DNA from: Planctomycetales bacterium
GTDB lineage: Bacteria; Planctomycetota; Planctomycetia; Planctomycetales; Planctomycetaceae
Reading direction: 5' to 3'
NCBI GenBank assembly: GCA_026400835.1
Contig: JAPLOA010000070.1
Span: 62,001 to 126,000 of the forward strand
Length of the DNA stretch: 64,000 bases
Of this stretch, positions 1-8,927 are shown one piece after another; within the stretch, counting starts at the first letter, position 1, and each line of letters opens with the position of its first letter. Below the pieces are notes generated by a model that was given only the letters and a program-made list of their open reading frames with translations, searched no databases and was not told the origin of the DNA. Position numbers and translations under genes: made by a program.

Positions 1-46
1 ACTCCTGGCGAATCCGCTCACGGAGTTGTTCACTGAGAACACTCAT
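1..46 (-). CDS. nuoE: NADH-quinone oxidoreductase subunit E, N-terminal fragment
   Basis: An ATG at 44-46 on the minus strand opens a frame that leaves the window and reads MSVLSEQLRERIRQE. This resembles the N-terminal helix of 24-kDa (NuoE) subunits, which hold a 2Fe-2S cluster in the NADH-oxidising arm of complex I. An AGGGG ribosome site lies about 9 bases upstream, in the 17-base gap after nuoD. Position straight after nuoD in an A-B-C-D order supports nuoE. Only 15 codons are visible, so the call rests mainly on gene order. Confidence 0.6.
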   Translation of the reverse strand, partial: MSVLSEQLRERIRQE

Positions 47-63
47 TTCACAACAGCCCCTGT

Positions 64-1284
64 TTAGCGATCCAGTTCCGCCGCGATAATGTTAATACTA
101 CCCAACACCGCCACCACATCGCTCAACTGATGATTTTTGATCAGGTGAGGGAACATGGAAAAGTGAATAAAGGAAGGCGGACGAGTTCTCGCGCGGTAGG
201 CACGAGTTTCTGCGTTGCCAACGATAAAGAATCCCAGTTCCCCGTTCGGCGATTCCGTAGCCGCATAGACCTGCTCCCGAGGAACTTCGTAGCCCTTGTT
301 CGGCATGATTACCTCGAAGTGCTGGATAAGCCCTTCGATGCTTCGATACACGGACGGCTTAGCCGGCAGCACCATGTCGCTGTCAACCGCGATGTTCACC
401 GGACCCGATGGGATATTCTCAATGGCCTGTTCGATGATTTTCAGGCTTTCAAGCAACTCTCGCATACGGACGAGATACCGCGAGTAGCAGTCACCGCCCC
501 TGGAACAGACGACGTCAAAATCGAGGTCTTCATAGGCCAGATAAGGCTCGTCGCGACGCAAGTCCCGCTGAATTCCGCTGGCACGAGCAACCGGGCCGCA
601 CGCTCCGAGGTTGATTGCGTCTTCCGGACTGAGGTAACCAATGCCCTTCGTTCGATCCACGAAGATGCGGTTCTTGGTTAAAAGGCGGTCGACGTCGTCA
701 TAAACCTTTGGAAACTCTTTAATGAACTTACGAACTCGATTAACCCAGTCCGTATTTACGTCGAACAGGACGCCGCCAACGCGAGTGTAGCTGGTGTGAA
801 ATCGCTGCCCCGAAGCCATCTCGACAATGTCATAGATGTGCTCGCGCTGCTGGAAGAAATACAGGAACGCGGTGAAACCACCAAGGTCGAGGGCCGTTGT
901 GCCCAAATTCAACAGATGGTCATGCATCCGCATGAGTTCCGCAAGAATCGTTCGCAGATACTTGCAGCGCGGGGTGAGTTCAATGTTCAGCAGTTTCTCG
1001 ACCGCGTGGTGCCAGGCAATTTCGTTAGCCAGCGGCGACAGATAGTTCATGCGGTCGACGATGGTCACATACTGGTTAAAGTCCAGATGTTCGCCCAGTT
1101 TCTCGAAGCCGCTGTGCAGGTATCCGACATAGGGAACCGCATTGAGGACTCGTTCGCCATCCAGCGTCAACACCAGTCGCAGCGTGGTGTGCGTTGCCGG
1201 ATGTTGAGGACCGAAGTTCAGCGTCCAGACGTATTCACGTTCGGCCGATTCCGCTTCCAGATTATCAACAGGAGTCAGGGGCAT
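64..1284 (-). CDS. nuoD: NADH-quinone oxidoreductase subunit D
   Basis: This is the 49-kDa subunit of the complex I peripheral arm, which forms the quinone pocket with NuoB. The start of the fold shows as LNFGPQHPATHTTLRL, and the C-terminal part contains RTRPPSFIHFS and SDVVAVLGSINIIAAELDR, all typical of NuoD. The frame is open back to a TTG at 1392, but the upstream 36 residues have no NuoD character, so the ATG at 1284 is preferred. It gives 406 residues, the usual length. No strong ribosome site precedes it. It follows nuoC in the operon; NuoC and NuoD are separate here, not fused as in Escherichia coli. Confidence 0.95.
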   Translation of the reverse strand: MPLTPVDNLEAESAEREYVWTLNFGPQHPATHTTLRLVLTLDGERVLNAVPYVGYLHSGFEKLGEHLDFNQYVTIVDRMNYLSPLANEIAWHHAVEKLLNIELTPRCKYLRTILAELMRMHDHLLNLGTTALDLGGFTAFLYFFQQREHIYDIVEMASGQRFHTSYTRVGGVLFDVNTDWVNRVRKFIKEFPKVYDDVDRLLTKNRIFVDRTKGIGYLSPEDAINLGACGPVARASGIQRDLRRDEPYLAYEDLDFDVVCSRGGDCYSRYLVRMRELLESLKIIEQAIENIPSGPVNIAVDSDMVLPAKPSVYRSIEGLIQHFEVIMPNKGYEVPREQVYAATESPNGELGFFIVGNAETRAYRARTRPPSFIHFSMFPHLIKNHQLSDVVAVLGSINIIAAELDR

Positions 1285-1410
1285 CAGTAGAAGCCAGGCA
1301 ACAAAGACGATAGGAAACTCAACCTGTGCGGTACGGTGCCAACCTTCAGTTTCGATCACTAAAACTCTGAGCGGCACCGAAGGCTGGCGCAAAACCGCTC
1401 AGGAAATCCC

Positions 1411-1902
1411 TCAACTTCCCGCGCGAGTGATTACCGGGAAGTTATGACGTTCCCCGCGACCCTTCAACGGATAATCCTTGCGAAGCGGGAACGAGGTGAA
1501 TTCTTCAGGCATCAGAATTCGACGAAGGTCCGGATGTCCTTCGAAGACGATCCCGAACATGTCAAATACTTCTCGCTCCAGCCAGTCACAACCTCGCCAC
1601 AACGAATAGACCGTTGGCAGTTTTGGATCCGGCAGATTGACGGCCGTGCGAACAATCAGACGCTCCCCTGAGGTAACGTTCAGCAACATGTAGAGCACTC
1701 CGAAGCGATCAGTCGCTCCTTCATACTCCAGATAATCCACAGCGGTCAGATCGATCAGCATATCGAAGCCGTGGTCGGACTTCAGACTGCTGAGCAAATC
1801 GAACAGCTTTGCCGCAGGAACATCAACCCGACGATTGTCGCGGAAACTGTTCTCCGCGAGTTCAGTGCCGAATTTCTGCTGCAGAACAGACAACTCAACC
1901 AT
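1411..1902 (-). CDS. nuoC: NADH-quinone oxidoreductase subunit C
   Basis: This is the 30-kDa subunit of the complex I hydrophilic arm (163 residues). The family pattern is clear: [12 protein letters not shown] near residues 52-63, then [24 protein letters not shown] and [15 protein letters not shown] toward the C-terminus. The ATG at 1902 has a GAGGAG site about 10 bases upstream and overlaps the end of nuoB by 8 bases, implying translational coupling. It is separate from NuoD. Confidence 0.96.
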   Translation of the reverse strand: MVELSVLQQKFGTELAENSFRDNRRVDVPAAKLFDLLSSLKSDHGFDMLIDLTAVDYLEYEGATDRFGVLYMLLNVTSGERLIVRTAVNLPDPKLPTVYSLWRGCDWLEREVFDMFGIVFEGHPDLRRILMPEEFTSFPLRKDYPLKGRGERHNFPVITRAGS

Positions 1903-2518
1903 TTTTGCCCGCTCCTCGATTCAATCCAGCCTGAGTCATGGCGGCGGAGAAACCACCCAACTGAACCAAATTGGCGTCCTGAATACGATATCGCTCTTCA
2001 GATTCGAACGGCTCCGGCCCCATCGGGGTGTCGCGAGCCATGAACTCCTTGCCCATGATCGTTCCAGTTCGGCGAACCTTCGCCTGCATTTCCATCACGG
2101 CCGCAATCAACTGCTCCGGACGTGGAGGACAGCCAGGAACGTACATATCAACCGGAATGAATCTATCGACACCCTGAACAACGGCGTACGTATCAAAAAC
2201 ACCACCCGAACAGGCACAAGCGCCCATCGAGATACACCATTTCGGTTCTGGCATCTGCAGCCAAATTCTTTGCAGAACAGGCAGCATTTTCATGACGACG
2301 CGCCCAGCCACAATCAGCAGGTCGCATTGTCTTGGGCTGAATCGCATCACTTCGGCACCGAAACGAGCGAGGTCGTGCCGGGATGCCGCCGTCGCCATCA
2401 GCTCAATACCACAGCAAGCCGTGGCAAATGGCATCGGCCACATGCTGTTGGACCGCGCCCAGTTTGCGGCTGCATCCAACTTTGTGAGAAATACGTTTTC
2501 CGGGAGACCTACCGCCAT
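1895..2518 (-). CDS. nuoB: NADH-quinone oxidoreductase subunit B
   Basis: This is the complex I subunit holding terminal cluster N2. The cluster ligands are visible as the tandem cysteines in [11 protein letters not shown], the cysteine in [10 protein letters not shown], and [11 protein letters not shown]. The frame is open to 2551, but the ATG at 2518 ([15 protein letters not shown]) is preferred because an AAGGGAG site lies about 7 bases upstream. That start overlaps the end of nuoA by 10 bases. The product is 207 residues with a C-terminal tail past the conserved core. Confidence 0.96.
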   Translation of the reverse strand: MAVGLPENVFLTKLDAAANWARSNSMWPMPFATACCGIELMATAASRHDLARFGAEVMRFSPRQCDLLIVAGRVVMKMLPVLQRIWLQMPEPKWCISMGACACSGGVFDTYAVVQGVDRFIPVDMYVPGCPPRPEQLIAAVMEMQAKVRRTGTIMGKEFMARDTPMGPEPFESEERYRIQDANLVQLGGFSAAMTQAGLNRGAGKNG

Positions 2519-2889
2519 CGAAATACTCCCTTCCGCCAAGCATAAACCCAAGCCAGTGCAAGAGTTGTCATGAACACAAGCATGACAGCAAACACCGTAT
2601 CCCGCAATTCGGGCGGAATTCCAAATTCACTATAGGCACTCACGGCCCATGGATACAAAAACAGCAGTTCCACGTCAAAGACGAGAAACAGGATCGCAAC
2701 CAGATAGAATCGCACGTCAAACGGCTGGCGAGCGTCGCCTACTGGGTCCATCCCCGATTCATACGGCATGTCCTTGACGGGCGTATGCTTACGAGGCCCC
2801 AGCAGATGTGCCAACAACAGGTTTGTGATCACAAACCCGACGAGAATCGCGCCGTAGACAAATAAGGGTGGAAGGTTGGGAAGGTCCAC
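2509..2889 (-). CDS. nuoA: NADH-quinone oxidoreductase subunit A
   Basis: This is a small three-helix membrane subunit of complex I. Helices lie near residues 9-29, 60-80 and 92-115. The loop YESGMDPVGDARQPFDVRFY is the conserved NuoA signature. The start is taken as GTG at 2887-2889 (VDLPNLPPLF): a GAGGAT site sits 6-7 bases upstream and the product is 126 residues, the family norm. The frame continues upstream to 3057, but that stretch is Cys/Arg-rich and unlike NuoA. This is the first gene of the nuo operon in the window. Confidence 0.94.
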   Translation of the reverse strand: MDLPNLPPLFVYGAILVGFVITNLLLAHLLGPRKHTPVKDMPYESGMDPVGDARQPFDVRFYLVAILFLVFDVELLFLYPWAVSAYSEFGIPPELRDTVFAVMLVFMTTLALAWVYAWRKGVFRWR

Positions 2890-3223
2890 TTCAGATCCTC
2901 TACAAAGCCAGCAAACGTTCAATGAGCAGTCAACGCCTGAGTTTTTCCCCCAGGACTGCGGTTTCCTGCAGCCATGGCAACCCCCTAAGCGCACCGACCC
3001 CGGGCGCAATCTCTGCAGATGTGGAATATGAACTTGATCTCGGTGAATCAAGGCCAACAGAGGTCGCCGGAGGAATCATCTCGCTTTCGGAAATGCCCAG
3101 CATAAACTTCGGCCCAACATGCGATGGCCACTCTGATTCGTTTCGGAAGGAATTCGTGACCGAACCGTCTTTAAGGACGAACAAAATCTTTAAGCCCCCG
3201 GGGGCTGATCAAATTGCCGTTTT
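2890..3223. other. Intergenic region upstream of the nuo operon
   Basis: About 330 bases lie between nuoA and the 3' end of the next minus-strand gene. The nuo promoter should be here. Overlapping open frames on both strands have no recognisable protein features and no ribosome sites. The only distinct structure is the GC palindrome at 3193-3206. Confidence 0.5.
3193..3206 (-). terminator. Possible terminator for the FkbM gene (GC palindrome)
   Basis: AGCCCCCGGGGGCT is a perfect 14-base palindrome 17 bases after the stop of the minus-strand FkbM gene. On that strand it is followed by TTAAAGATTTTGT, which is T-rich but interrupted. A perfect palindrome leaves little loop, so the terminator role is tentative. 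Confidence 0.3.
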
Positions 3224-4027
3224 TCAGTCTTTTCGGGCGTGAAGGTCAAACCAGCCCTTGCGGTGAAACGGGCTCCCGGAGGGCGTCGAGGAAAGCAAGG
3301 AGAATGGGAATCGGCGTTGGCGACCGTAAAAGTAGGCGAGGTACATTTCGGCAACCTCATCAACATTGTAGGTCGGAGTCTGAAGTTCTTTTCCAAACAG
3401 TCCGGAAGTATGTCCGTCGAAGGCATAGTCTACGTAGGCGCCCTCAAGTGGAGGATTCGGGCACTTGACCGATTTGAGCCTGGATTGATCGGAGACCTGA
3501 AATTTCGTGTACCCCATCGCCCGGAGATAGACCAGCATTTCCAGGCACTCCACCTTCTGCTTCGCGAGGTTATTGGGAGTCATCAGCTCAACACTCACAT
3601 GTTCCGGTGTCTGGTCGAGATGCCTGAGCGATCGAATGCACATGACATCGGCGCCTTCGATGTCAATCTTCATAAAGTAGGGCAGGCCAAAAGTGGCAAC
3701 GAGTTCGGCGAGGCGGATAGTGGGTACAGTGATCTTCTGAAAAGCCTGATTCAGGCTTCGATTCCAGTCTGGCAATAGAGTTCCCCAGTCATTCTTCTCG
3801 TCATTGACATAAAACTCCACGCTGTCAGTCTGATCCTCAACCAGTGCTTTATTGACGATCGTCAGTTGTCCGGAGCTGATGTGATCGCGAAATCGTTCTT
3901 CGGATTGTTTGGCAAGGACGGGACTCGCTTCAACCGCAATAACTTTGAATCCCTTCTGCAGGTAGAAGTTGGTGTCACGGCCGATGTGCATTCCGATATC
4001 GAAAATCATTTTTTGCATTCTGGCCAT
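3224..4027 (-). CDS. FkbM-family SAM-dependent methyltransferase
   Basis: This is a Rossmann-fold methyltransferase of the FkbM family, which O-methylates sugars and polyketides. Motif I is IFDIGMHIGRDTNFY near the N-terminus. VIAVEASP gives the acidic residue that binds the SAM ribose, and YFMKIDIEGADVMCI is the family's central KIDIEG strand. The frame is open to a TTG at 4042; ATGs at 4027, 4018 and 4009 are all possible and none has a good ribosome site. The 4027 start gives 267 residues. It is the last gene of the leftward glycan cluster. The substrate is unknown; a glycan hydroxyl is inferred from context. Confidence 0.85.
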   Translation of the reverse strand: MARMQKMIFDIGMHIGRDTNFYLQKGFKVIAVEASPVLAKQSEERFRDHISSGQLTIVNKALVEDQTDSVEFYVNDEKNDWGTLLPDWNRSLNQAFQKITVPTIRLAELVATFGLPYFMKIDIEGADVMCIRSLRHLDQTPEHVSVELMTPNNLAKQKVECLEMLVYLRAMGYTKFQVSDQSRLKSVKCPNPPLEGAYVDYAFDGHTSGLFGKELQTPTYNVDEVAEMYLAYFYGRQRRFPFSLLSSTPSGSPFHRKGWFDLHARKD

Positions 4028-4146
4028 CCACAGTAACGTCAAAATAAAAGTGAATTGATGGGAGCAGGGGCGATGTGCTGTCGGCTCTGATAACTCAGAG
4101 GTGTTGTTGCTCGCGCTGAGCGATTTAAAAGTTTAAGTCACCGGAT

Positions 4147-5094
4147 TCATATCCTGATCCACTCTTCCGGTGTCAGGTCCGTGTCATTCATCGTGGGGTC
4201 ATGGAACCATCTCCTCGGCGCGATTTTCAATCCGCCTTTTACCGCCAGCCATGCTCCCCACCAGCTAAAGGACGAGTTGGCAATGATGTGATGAGTTGCT
4301 CGAGACATGAGCCACAGATCTGCGAGTCCCGGACGGTCCAATTTGGCTTCCGGGAAGACCAGCGGTCTGATGGCAGGCAAATTCTCCCTGGCCCATGGTA
4401 AATCGTCGGAAAGAACCAGCACTGGATTGCTCGTCGGAAGTCGCTCCATGGCAGCCTGGTAATAGTCCAGAGTACACTGGGCGTAGATTCTGCTCGCTTT
4501 TGTGCTGCTGACGTAGTCACCGCGACGAATGTGCAGGACAGCATAATTCTGATCTGACAGCTTTTGGCTGAGCTGCAAAGTTTCCATATCTGAGGGATCC
4601 GGAACTCTCAGCTCTTCTCGAATCTGTTGCTCAATCCCTTCGAAATAGCGATAAGTCTGAAAGTATCCCGTCAGTGTGACGGGTGGTTGAATGTTCTCGA
4701 AATGCGGGTCAAACTGGAAATGAGGTTCACGATAGATTCGCTCCCGACTCAGTACTAATTGCATGAGTTGAAGGCCGCGAGACATCCAGGTGATATTCGA
4801 CGAGCGGTGTTGTACATCCGCCTGAATCGAAAACTGATCCAGCTCGAATGTTCGATGGCGACCTTTGTCATAAAATGATATATCCAGAACAAGCCGGGAA
4901 TTTGTTCTGGACGCCAAAGATCTTCCTGCCGCATATTGAAAGAGCTGATTGCCAAGCCCGCCGGAAACTTTGAGCAGGCATGTTGGCTGAGTACTTGCAG
5001 CGACACCCATTGAATCACTTTGGCCCTGAGATAGGAACTGGATACTTGCCAGCCAGTGCAGTGGCTCATGCTGCGCGTTTCCGGGATTCGTCAT
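4147..5094 (-). CDS. Alpha-1,2-fucosyltransferase-like glycosyltransferase (GT11)
   Basis: This is a GT11-family protein of 315 residues. Diagnostic segments are GGLGNQLFQYAAGRSLA near residue 45, the donor-binding motif VLHIRRGDYV, and SSFSWWGAWLA near the C-terminus. GT11 enzymes transfer fucose from GDP-fucose to galactose in surface polysaccharides; the actual sugar here is inferred. The ATG at 5094 overlaps the upstream GT25 gene by 29 bases. The GT11 core begins about 40 residues in, so the internal ATG at MGVAASTQ is an alternative start. Confidence 0.9.
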   Translation of the reverse strand: MTNPGNAQHEPLHWLASIQFLSQGQSDSMGVAASTQPTCLLKVSGGLGNQLFQYAAGRSLASRTNSRLVLDISFYDKGRHRTFELDQFSIQADVQHRSSNITWMSRGLQLMQLVLSRERIYREPHFQFDPHFENIQPPVTLTGYFQTYRYFEGIEQQIREELRVPDPSDMETLQLSQKLSDQNYAVLHIRRGDYVSSTKASRIYAQCTLDYYQAAMERLPTSNPVLVLSDDLPWARENLPAIRPLVFPEAKLDRPGLADLWLMSRATHHIIANSSFSWWGAWLAVKGGLKIAPRRWFHDPTMNDTDLTPEEWIRI

Positions 5095-5884
5095 TAGTAA
5101 ACGGAATGACGGCTTGGCAGTTTTGCTGATTCAATGTCAGCCACCTGCGTCGCTGGCGTTCAATCTGCTTTTTGATCATGCGGCGAATGTCGATCAGTGG
5201 GCCATGTCGAAACAGTTTTCCACTGGTCAGGTTACGATCAATAGTCGTGCCAAAGACGGCCGAGTCTGACTTATCCAGAATGTCTTTCTGGATACACGCT
5301 GCCGGGTTGAGCTGAAGGATTCTGAGTTGCGAACTGACGACGGACATCGGGTTGAACATGACCTGATCAATCGGGTCAGCCAGTTTTTCCTTCAGGGACA
5401 AGAGTCGCCGAGCGCAAGGAGCGGAGATCACATATCCTGCAGTTCCACCGTGCCAGCTCAGCAGCCGCTGAAGCGCGCCTCCGGAACTCAGCGATTGGTG
5501 TTCTTTGCGGCACACAACCTGTCTTAATGTCGTTTCCAGTTTGATGACATCAAAATCAGCGACTTCAAGATCAATCGCTTTCATGACACTTTTCATCGTT
5601 GTGGCCATCACGGCGTCGTCTTCAAAGACGGCCGCATGAGGGTCGCCGCTGGCCAGCAGCTTTTGCCACGCCAGTTTATGGCTCATAAACAGACCGATCT
5701 CTCCCGCATTGATAGGCTGGAATTCAAAGGTTGCTGCCACTGCAGAGGCAAGGTCTTCAGAACTCAGACGACGCCCCTCCACTGCGGAGATTCGTTCAAA
5801 AGGAATCCCCAACAACTCGGCCTGCCGGGTAAAGAACTCGAGTCTCTCCGTAGATCGGTCGAGGTTGATCAGGTATGACTTCAT
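5066..5884 (-). CDS. Glycosyltransferase family 25 protein
   Basis: This is a 272-residue GT25 (LPS glycosyltransferase family) protein. It opens with the typical MKSYLINLDRSTERLEFF, continues with FERISAVEGR and GEIGLFMSHKLAWQKLL, and has the acidic motif AAVFEDDAVM that marks the nucleotide-sugar and metal site. DVIKLET and GGTAGYVISAPCARRLL follow as in GT25. It lies between a GT2-like gene and the GT11 gene, all leftward. Family members usually transfer hexoses in LPS core or capsule; donor and acceptor here are unknown. Confidence 0.9.
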   Translation of the reverse strand: MKSYLINLDRSTERLEFFTRQAELLGIPFERISAVEGRRLSSEDLASAVAATFEFQPINAGEIGLFMSHKLAWQKLLASGDPHAAVFEDDAVMATTMKSVMKAIDLEVADFDVIKLETTLRQVVCRKEHQSLSSGGALQRLLSWHGGTAGYVISAPCARRLLSLKEKLADPIDQVMFNPMSVVSSQLRILQLNPAACIQKDILDKSDSAVFGTTIDRNLTSGKLFRHGPLIDIRRMIKKQIERQRRRWLTLNQQNCQAVIPFTNDESRKRAA

Positions 5885-5913
5885 CAGATCCGTCCTTATC
5901 AGATGATGTGGGT

Positions 5914-6879
5914 TCAGATGACGTGGGCATTAAATTCGCGTTGAGTCGTGCGCTCGATCGCTTCTCGCACACTGCCATCTGGAAATGTCGTCGCGATTGC
6001 CGCATTTCGACTAGCAACCAACGCTGACTTTTCAGAAAAGAGACCCAGCAGTTTCGTCGCGATACCGGGAGCGCGTTTGCGGGACAACTGCCTCAGATCG
6101 ATGGCGTTTCCACAGCCATTCTGCAAAGCAGTATGCCGTCTTACGTAGCGGCTTTGCGGGTTTTTATCGAGTTCGTAGTTGCCGAACCCCATATCACGCT
6201 TCAGATACTTCAGGTGCCAATAAAGATAACCGGCAAACTCACGGCGAAGGGAGCCGCGACGAAATCGCTCAAACCGCCGATCGTGAACAAAATAGGTCTG
6301 ATTCGTTACGGGAAAGAATCCGATGTCGCCTCCACCGGAGATCGGATCGCTGTCCAGAATTCCGAGATTGCCGTCGGTGCCAGGAAACAAATTCAGCCCT
6401 GAAAAGCAGAACATCGTGTTCGGGCTGGCGGTTCCGTTTCGAAGCCCGTTAGTCACATGTTGAGTGGTCTCGGTAATTGCAAGATGGTCGTCGTCCAGTT
6501 TCGTCGCGTACTTATACCGTGTCGAGATCAGAGAGAAATTGTAGTAGTTCACCAGACTGTTGGGTGATGACGGGTCCGTTTGAGCATGCCCTTCACTGCC
6601 CGGCGGATGCACCTGATCCAGATAGTGGATTACACGCAGCCTCCTGGGGCCAAACTCGGTTTGCAGTCTGAGCAGAATCTCTGGTGTCGCATCGGTGCAC
6701 TGGTTGTAGACTGCGACAATCTCATCAAAGAATGGCATGTGACTGCGAATGGAGACTTCCAGCCAGTCCGCCCCGTTCCTGATTCGCATGAAGGCACTCA
6801 CACCCGGTCGGCGATCATCAACTTGAAGATCGCTCACCTGAAAGCGGTAACCAGAAACAGCTTCAGGTCCCCTGGTCAT
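5914..6879 (-). CDS. GT-A (GT2-like) glycosyltransferase
   Basis: This predicted glycosyltransferase has 321 residues. After a short N-terminal segment it shows SAFMRIRNGADWLEVSIRSH, FFDEIVAVYNQCTDATPEIL and KYATKLDDDHLAI. The last supplies an acidic metal-binding motif, and the whole matches the two-strand start of a GT-A fold. The ATG at 6879 is chosen because it follows the upstream FkbM stop by one base (TGA-C-ATG), a tight coupling. The frame continues upstream but only through that neighbour. The specific family is uncertain. Confidence 0.75.
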   Translation of the reverse strand: MTRGPEAVSGYRFQVSDLQVDDRRPGVSAFMRIRNGADWLEVSIRSHMPFFDEIVAVYNQCTDATPEILLRLQTEFGPRRLRVIHYLDQVHPPGSEGHAQTDPSSPNSLVNYYNFSLISTRYKYATKLDDDHLAITETTQHVTNGLRNGTASPNTMFCFSGLNLFPGTDGNLGILDSDPISGGGDIGFFPVTNQTYFVHDRRFERFRRGSLRREFAGYLYWHLKYLKRDMGFGNYELDKNPQSRYVRRHTALQNGCGNAIDLRQLSRKRAPGIATKLLGLFSEKSALVASRNAAIATTFPDGSVREAIERTTQREFNAHVI

Positions 6880-6880
6880 G

Positions 6881-7678
6881 TCAGGCTGCCGACCTGCGAG
6901 ATGCGTTGATCGGTTGCAGGCCAGCGCACTCAGGAACAGCAAAGATGGTATTGATGTGGTCTCGATAGACTTCCTGATACCCGGCCGCAAGGATGCGAGA
7001 ACGCACGCGTCGTGCGGAGTCCGCAAGTTCAGCCGTGACATTCAGTTCTTCATGAACATCACAGAGTTCAACGATCATGAGTCGGGGGCGCCATCGCTTC
7101 AGGTCAAAGCTGCGAAATACACTTTCTTCAAATCCTTCCACATCGACGACAAGGACATCGAAACCGCTGGGGCAGGAATTCGCACCCAGAATGGAGTCGA
7201 GCGTCTGGACTCGAGTGGTCTTTTGCTCCAGCCTTGAATCCATCTGGTTTTTGGCCCAGGGAATGTGCTGATAAGCATCGAATGTGGAAGCGCTCATGGT
7301 ACTGAGCGATCCCATCTGCATCAGCACGGCTTCCCCTTCAGATTCGCCGGCGGCAGAATTCACCACTTCGACATTATTCAGGCAATGTCTTCGACGACAG
7401 AGGCCCGCAAACTCTGGGGATGGCTCAACATAGATGCCTCGCCAGCCATTATCTGCCAGCCAGGATGTATTGGAGAATTTTTCGCCGTCGTAGGCACCCA
7501 CTTCGACGAATACACCGCGCTTAATGTTTCCCAGACACAACTGAAGTATGGTTTGCAGTTCCGGGATCTGACAGCTTCGCGAAGGTCCTCGCCTGCCAAG
7601 AGCAGCAGTCAGTCGAAAGGCAAAGGCCTGCAGGAGCGCTCGCGCTGTTCGAATGGTCAACTTAAGCCGCTTCTTCAT
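6881..7678 (-). CDS. FkbM-family SAM-dependent methyltransferase
   Basis: This is the second FkbM methyltransferase of the cluster (265 residues). Motif I is GVFVEVGAYDGEKFSNT, the acidic ribose-binding position is in GIYVEPSPEF, and the central strand DVLVVDVEGFEESVF is the FkbM KIDVEG equivalent. A basic N-terminal segment of about 45 residues precedes the domain. The ATG at 7678 has AGGATG about 7 bases upstream and is preferred over the upstream in-frame start at 7714. It is coupled to the next glycosyltransferase gene by a one-base gap. Confidence 0.88.
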   Translation of the reverse strand: MKKRLKLTIRTARALLQAFAFRLTAALGRRGPSRSCQIPELQTILQLCLGNIKRGVFVEVGAYDGEKFSNTSWLADNGWRGIYVEPSPEFAGLCRRRHCLNNVEVVNSAAGESEGEAVLMQMGSLSTMSASTFDAYQHIPWAKNQMDSRLEQKTTRVQTLDSILGANSCPSGFDVLVVDVEGFEESVFRSFDLKRWRPRLMIVELCDVHEELNVTAELADSARRVRSRILAAGYQEVYRDHINTIFAVPECAGLQPINASRRSAA

Positions 7679-7779
7679 TGGGTCATCCTGACGTCTTGAT
7701 AACGAACCGCACATTCTCCATTGGCTGCGATGGTTCGCATTCTAGGAGGAATCAGAAAAACGCTGCAATGTCTCATTCG

Positions 7780-8574
7780 TCATGATTTACGCGAGTAGGC
7801 GCGCCAATAGTCCTGGACCCACTTGACCGGCCCGAAACCGTATCGCCACCGTGTTCCCCAGCGGTAGTTTCCATCGGCGACCATATCGGTCGGATTCGGA
7901 ACTCCGTGGAAAACAAAGATATGGGCACCGTTCGCTTTGCGAATTTTTGGCCACAGCAGATTCAGCGGCCAATGAGGCACACAGGACCTTCGAAAGCTGG
8001 CACACCAGCCATCTGGCCAGTAGCGGCTTTCGGCGGCCTGGCGAGTAATGTAGATCTGATCGATGCCGAATTTACCGTCAATGCCATAGGGGTCAGAAGC
8101 AAAGTCGCCGAACAAGTGCGTCTGTTCGGAGGCAATAAAGCCGATGACAGAGCCGTTTCCGCCGCGATCAGGTCGCATACTCACAGGAAGAAGTCGCCAG
8201 ATATCCGGATTCCATTCGCGGATAATTCGGAGACCCTTCTCGCGTTCGATCAGATCGATAAACGGGTCCAGTGACTGATCCACAAGGATATCGACATCGA
8301 GATACAGGACGATTTCGTTGTCCGCAAAGACCCCTTTTTTAAAGACCGCCAGTTTGGGCCAATAGCCTGTATTCCATTTGGGTCGCTCAATCGGAATCTC
8401 AGGGAGAGGGATTACCTGAACATCCGGTGAGAGCCCTTCGGGCGTGTCCGTTATGCAGATAAACCGATGTGGATACGAAAGATGATCGCGGACCGCCCGT
8501 TGCAGGACGTTCACATATTCTGGAGGATAAGGCGTCCCCCATTTCAGGCATACTACTGAGATCGGACGGTTCAT
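7780..8574 (-). CDS. Predicted GT-A glycosyltransferase with DxD motif
   Basis: This 264-residue protein begins PISVVCLKWGTPYPPEYVNVL and has PHRFICITDTPEGL, a pattern of GT-A transferases working on nucleotide sugars. EIVLYLDVDILV holds the DxD metal-binding motif. GNGSVIGFIA and GIDQIYITRQA resemble the acceptor side of GT8/GT32-like enzymes. It is the first gene of the leftward glycan cluster, directly beside the divergent promoter region. Donor and acceptor are unknown. Confidence 0.72.
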   Translation of the reverse strand: MNRPISVVCLKWGTPYPPEYVNVLQRAVRDHLSYPHRFICITDTPEGLSPDVQVIPLPEIPIERPKWNTGYWPKLAVFKKGVFADNEIVLYLDVDILVDQSLDPFIDLIEREKGLRIIREWNPDIWRLLPVSMRPDRGGNGSVIGFIASEQTHLFGDFASDPYGIDGKFGIDQIYITRQAAESRYWPDGWCASFRRSCVPHWPLNLLWPKIRKANGAHIFVFHGVPNPTDMVADGNYRWGTRWRYGFGPVKWVQDYWRAYSRKS

Positions 8575-8927
8575 CTCGACACCGGCAGGCAGACAACAAT
8601 CAGTTAGAATAGCACGGAGCAGGACGCGTGCTCCACACTTATGAGAACACTCACTCTTCAGAAGACTCCTGATACAGGATTACCTGATGCAGGATGACAG
8701 GGCAGAGGACAAAACAATTGCCTCAGGCGAATCAGAGAAGGCTTCCCGCGTTAAGGGGGGCGCGGGAGTCTATTTGACATTGAGCAGTTAACGCAATGCG
8801 GATTGGCGGCCGGTGTGTTCTGAGGCAAATCCCATCTTGCATGGTTCAGGCAAAACCAATACCGTTCCAAAGCTGATCAGGATTCGCATGGGATGTGCGA
8901 AAAAAGAGCTTCATTGGAGGAAGTCCG
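8575..8927. promoter_or_regulatory. Divergent intergenic region of the glycan locus
   Basis: About 350 bases separate the two divergent arms of the glycan locus, so promoters for both should lie here. TTGACA occurs at 8774-8779 on the plus strand, but nothing close to TATAAT stands 16-18 bases downstream, so no promoter is assigned. A G-rich run sits at 8755-8766. No gene is seen. Confidence 0.45.

Noticed and set aside
2868-3242. Plus-strand open frame between nuoA and the FkbM gene
   Set aside because: Overlaps the nuoA start and the FkbM end, with no family content.
6820-6879. N-terminal SGYRFQVSDLQ of the GT2-like protein as another repeat-derived peptide
   Set aside because: The DNA is not palindromic and I find no second copy in the window, so only a vague resemblance remains.
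8774-8802. TTGACA hexamer as promoter for the rightward glycan arm
   Set aside because: No acceptable -10 hexamer at 16-18 bases, and planctomycete promoters cannot be called from one hexamer.
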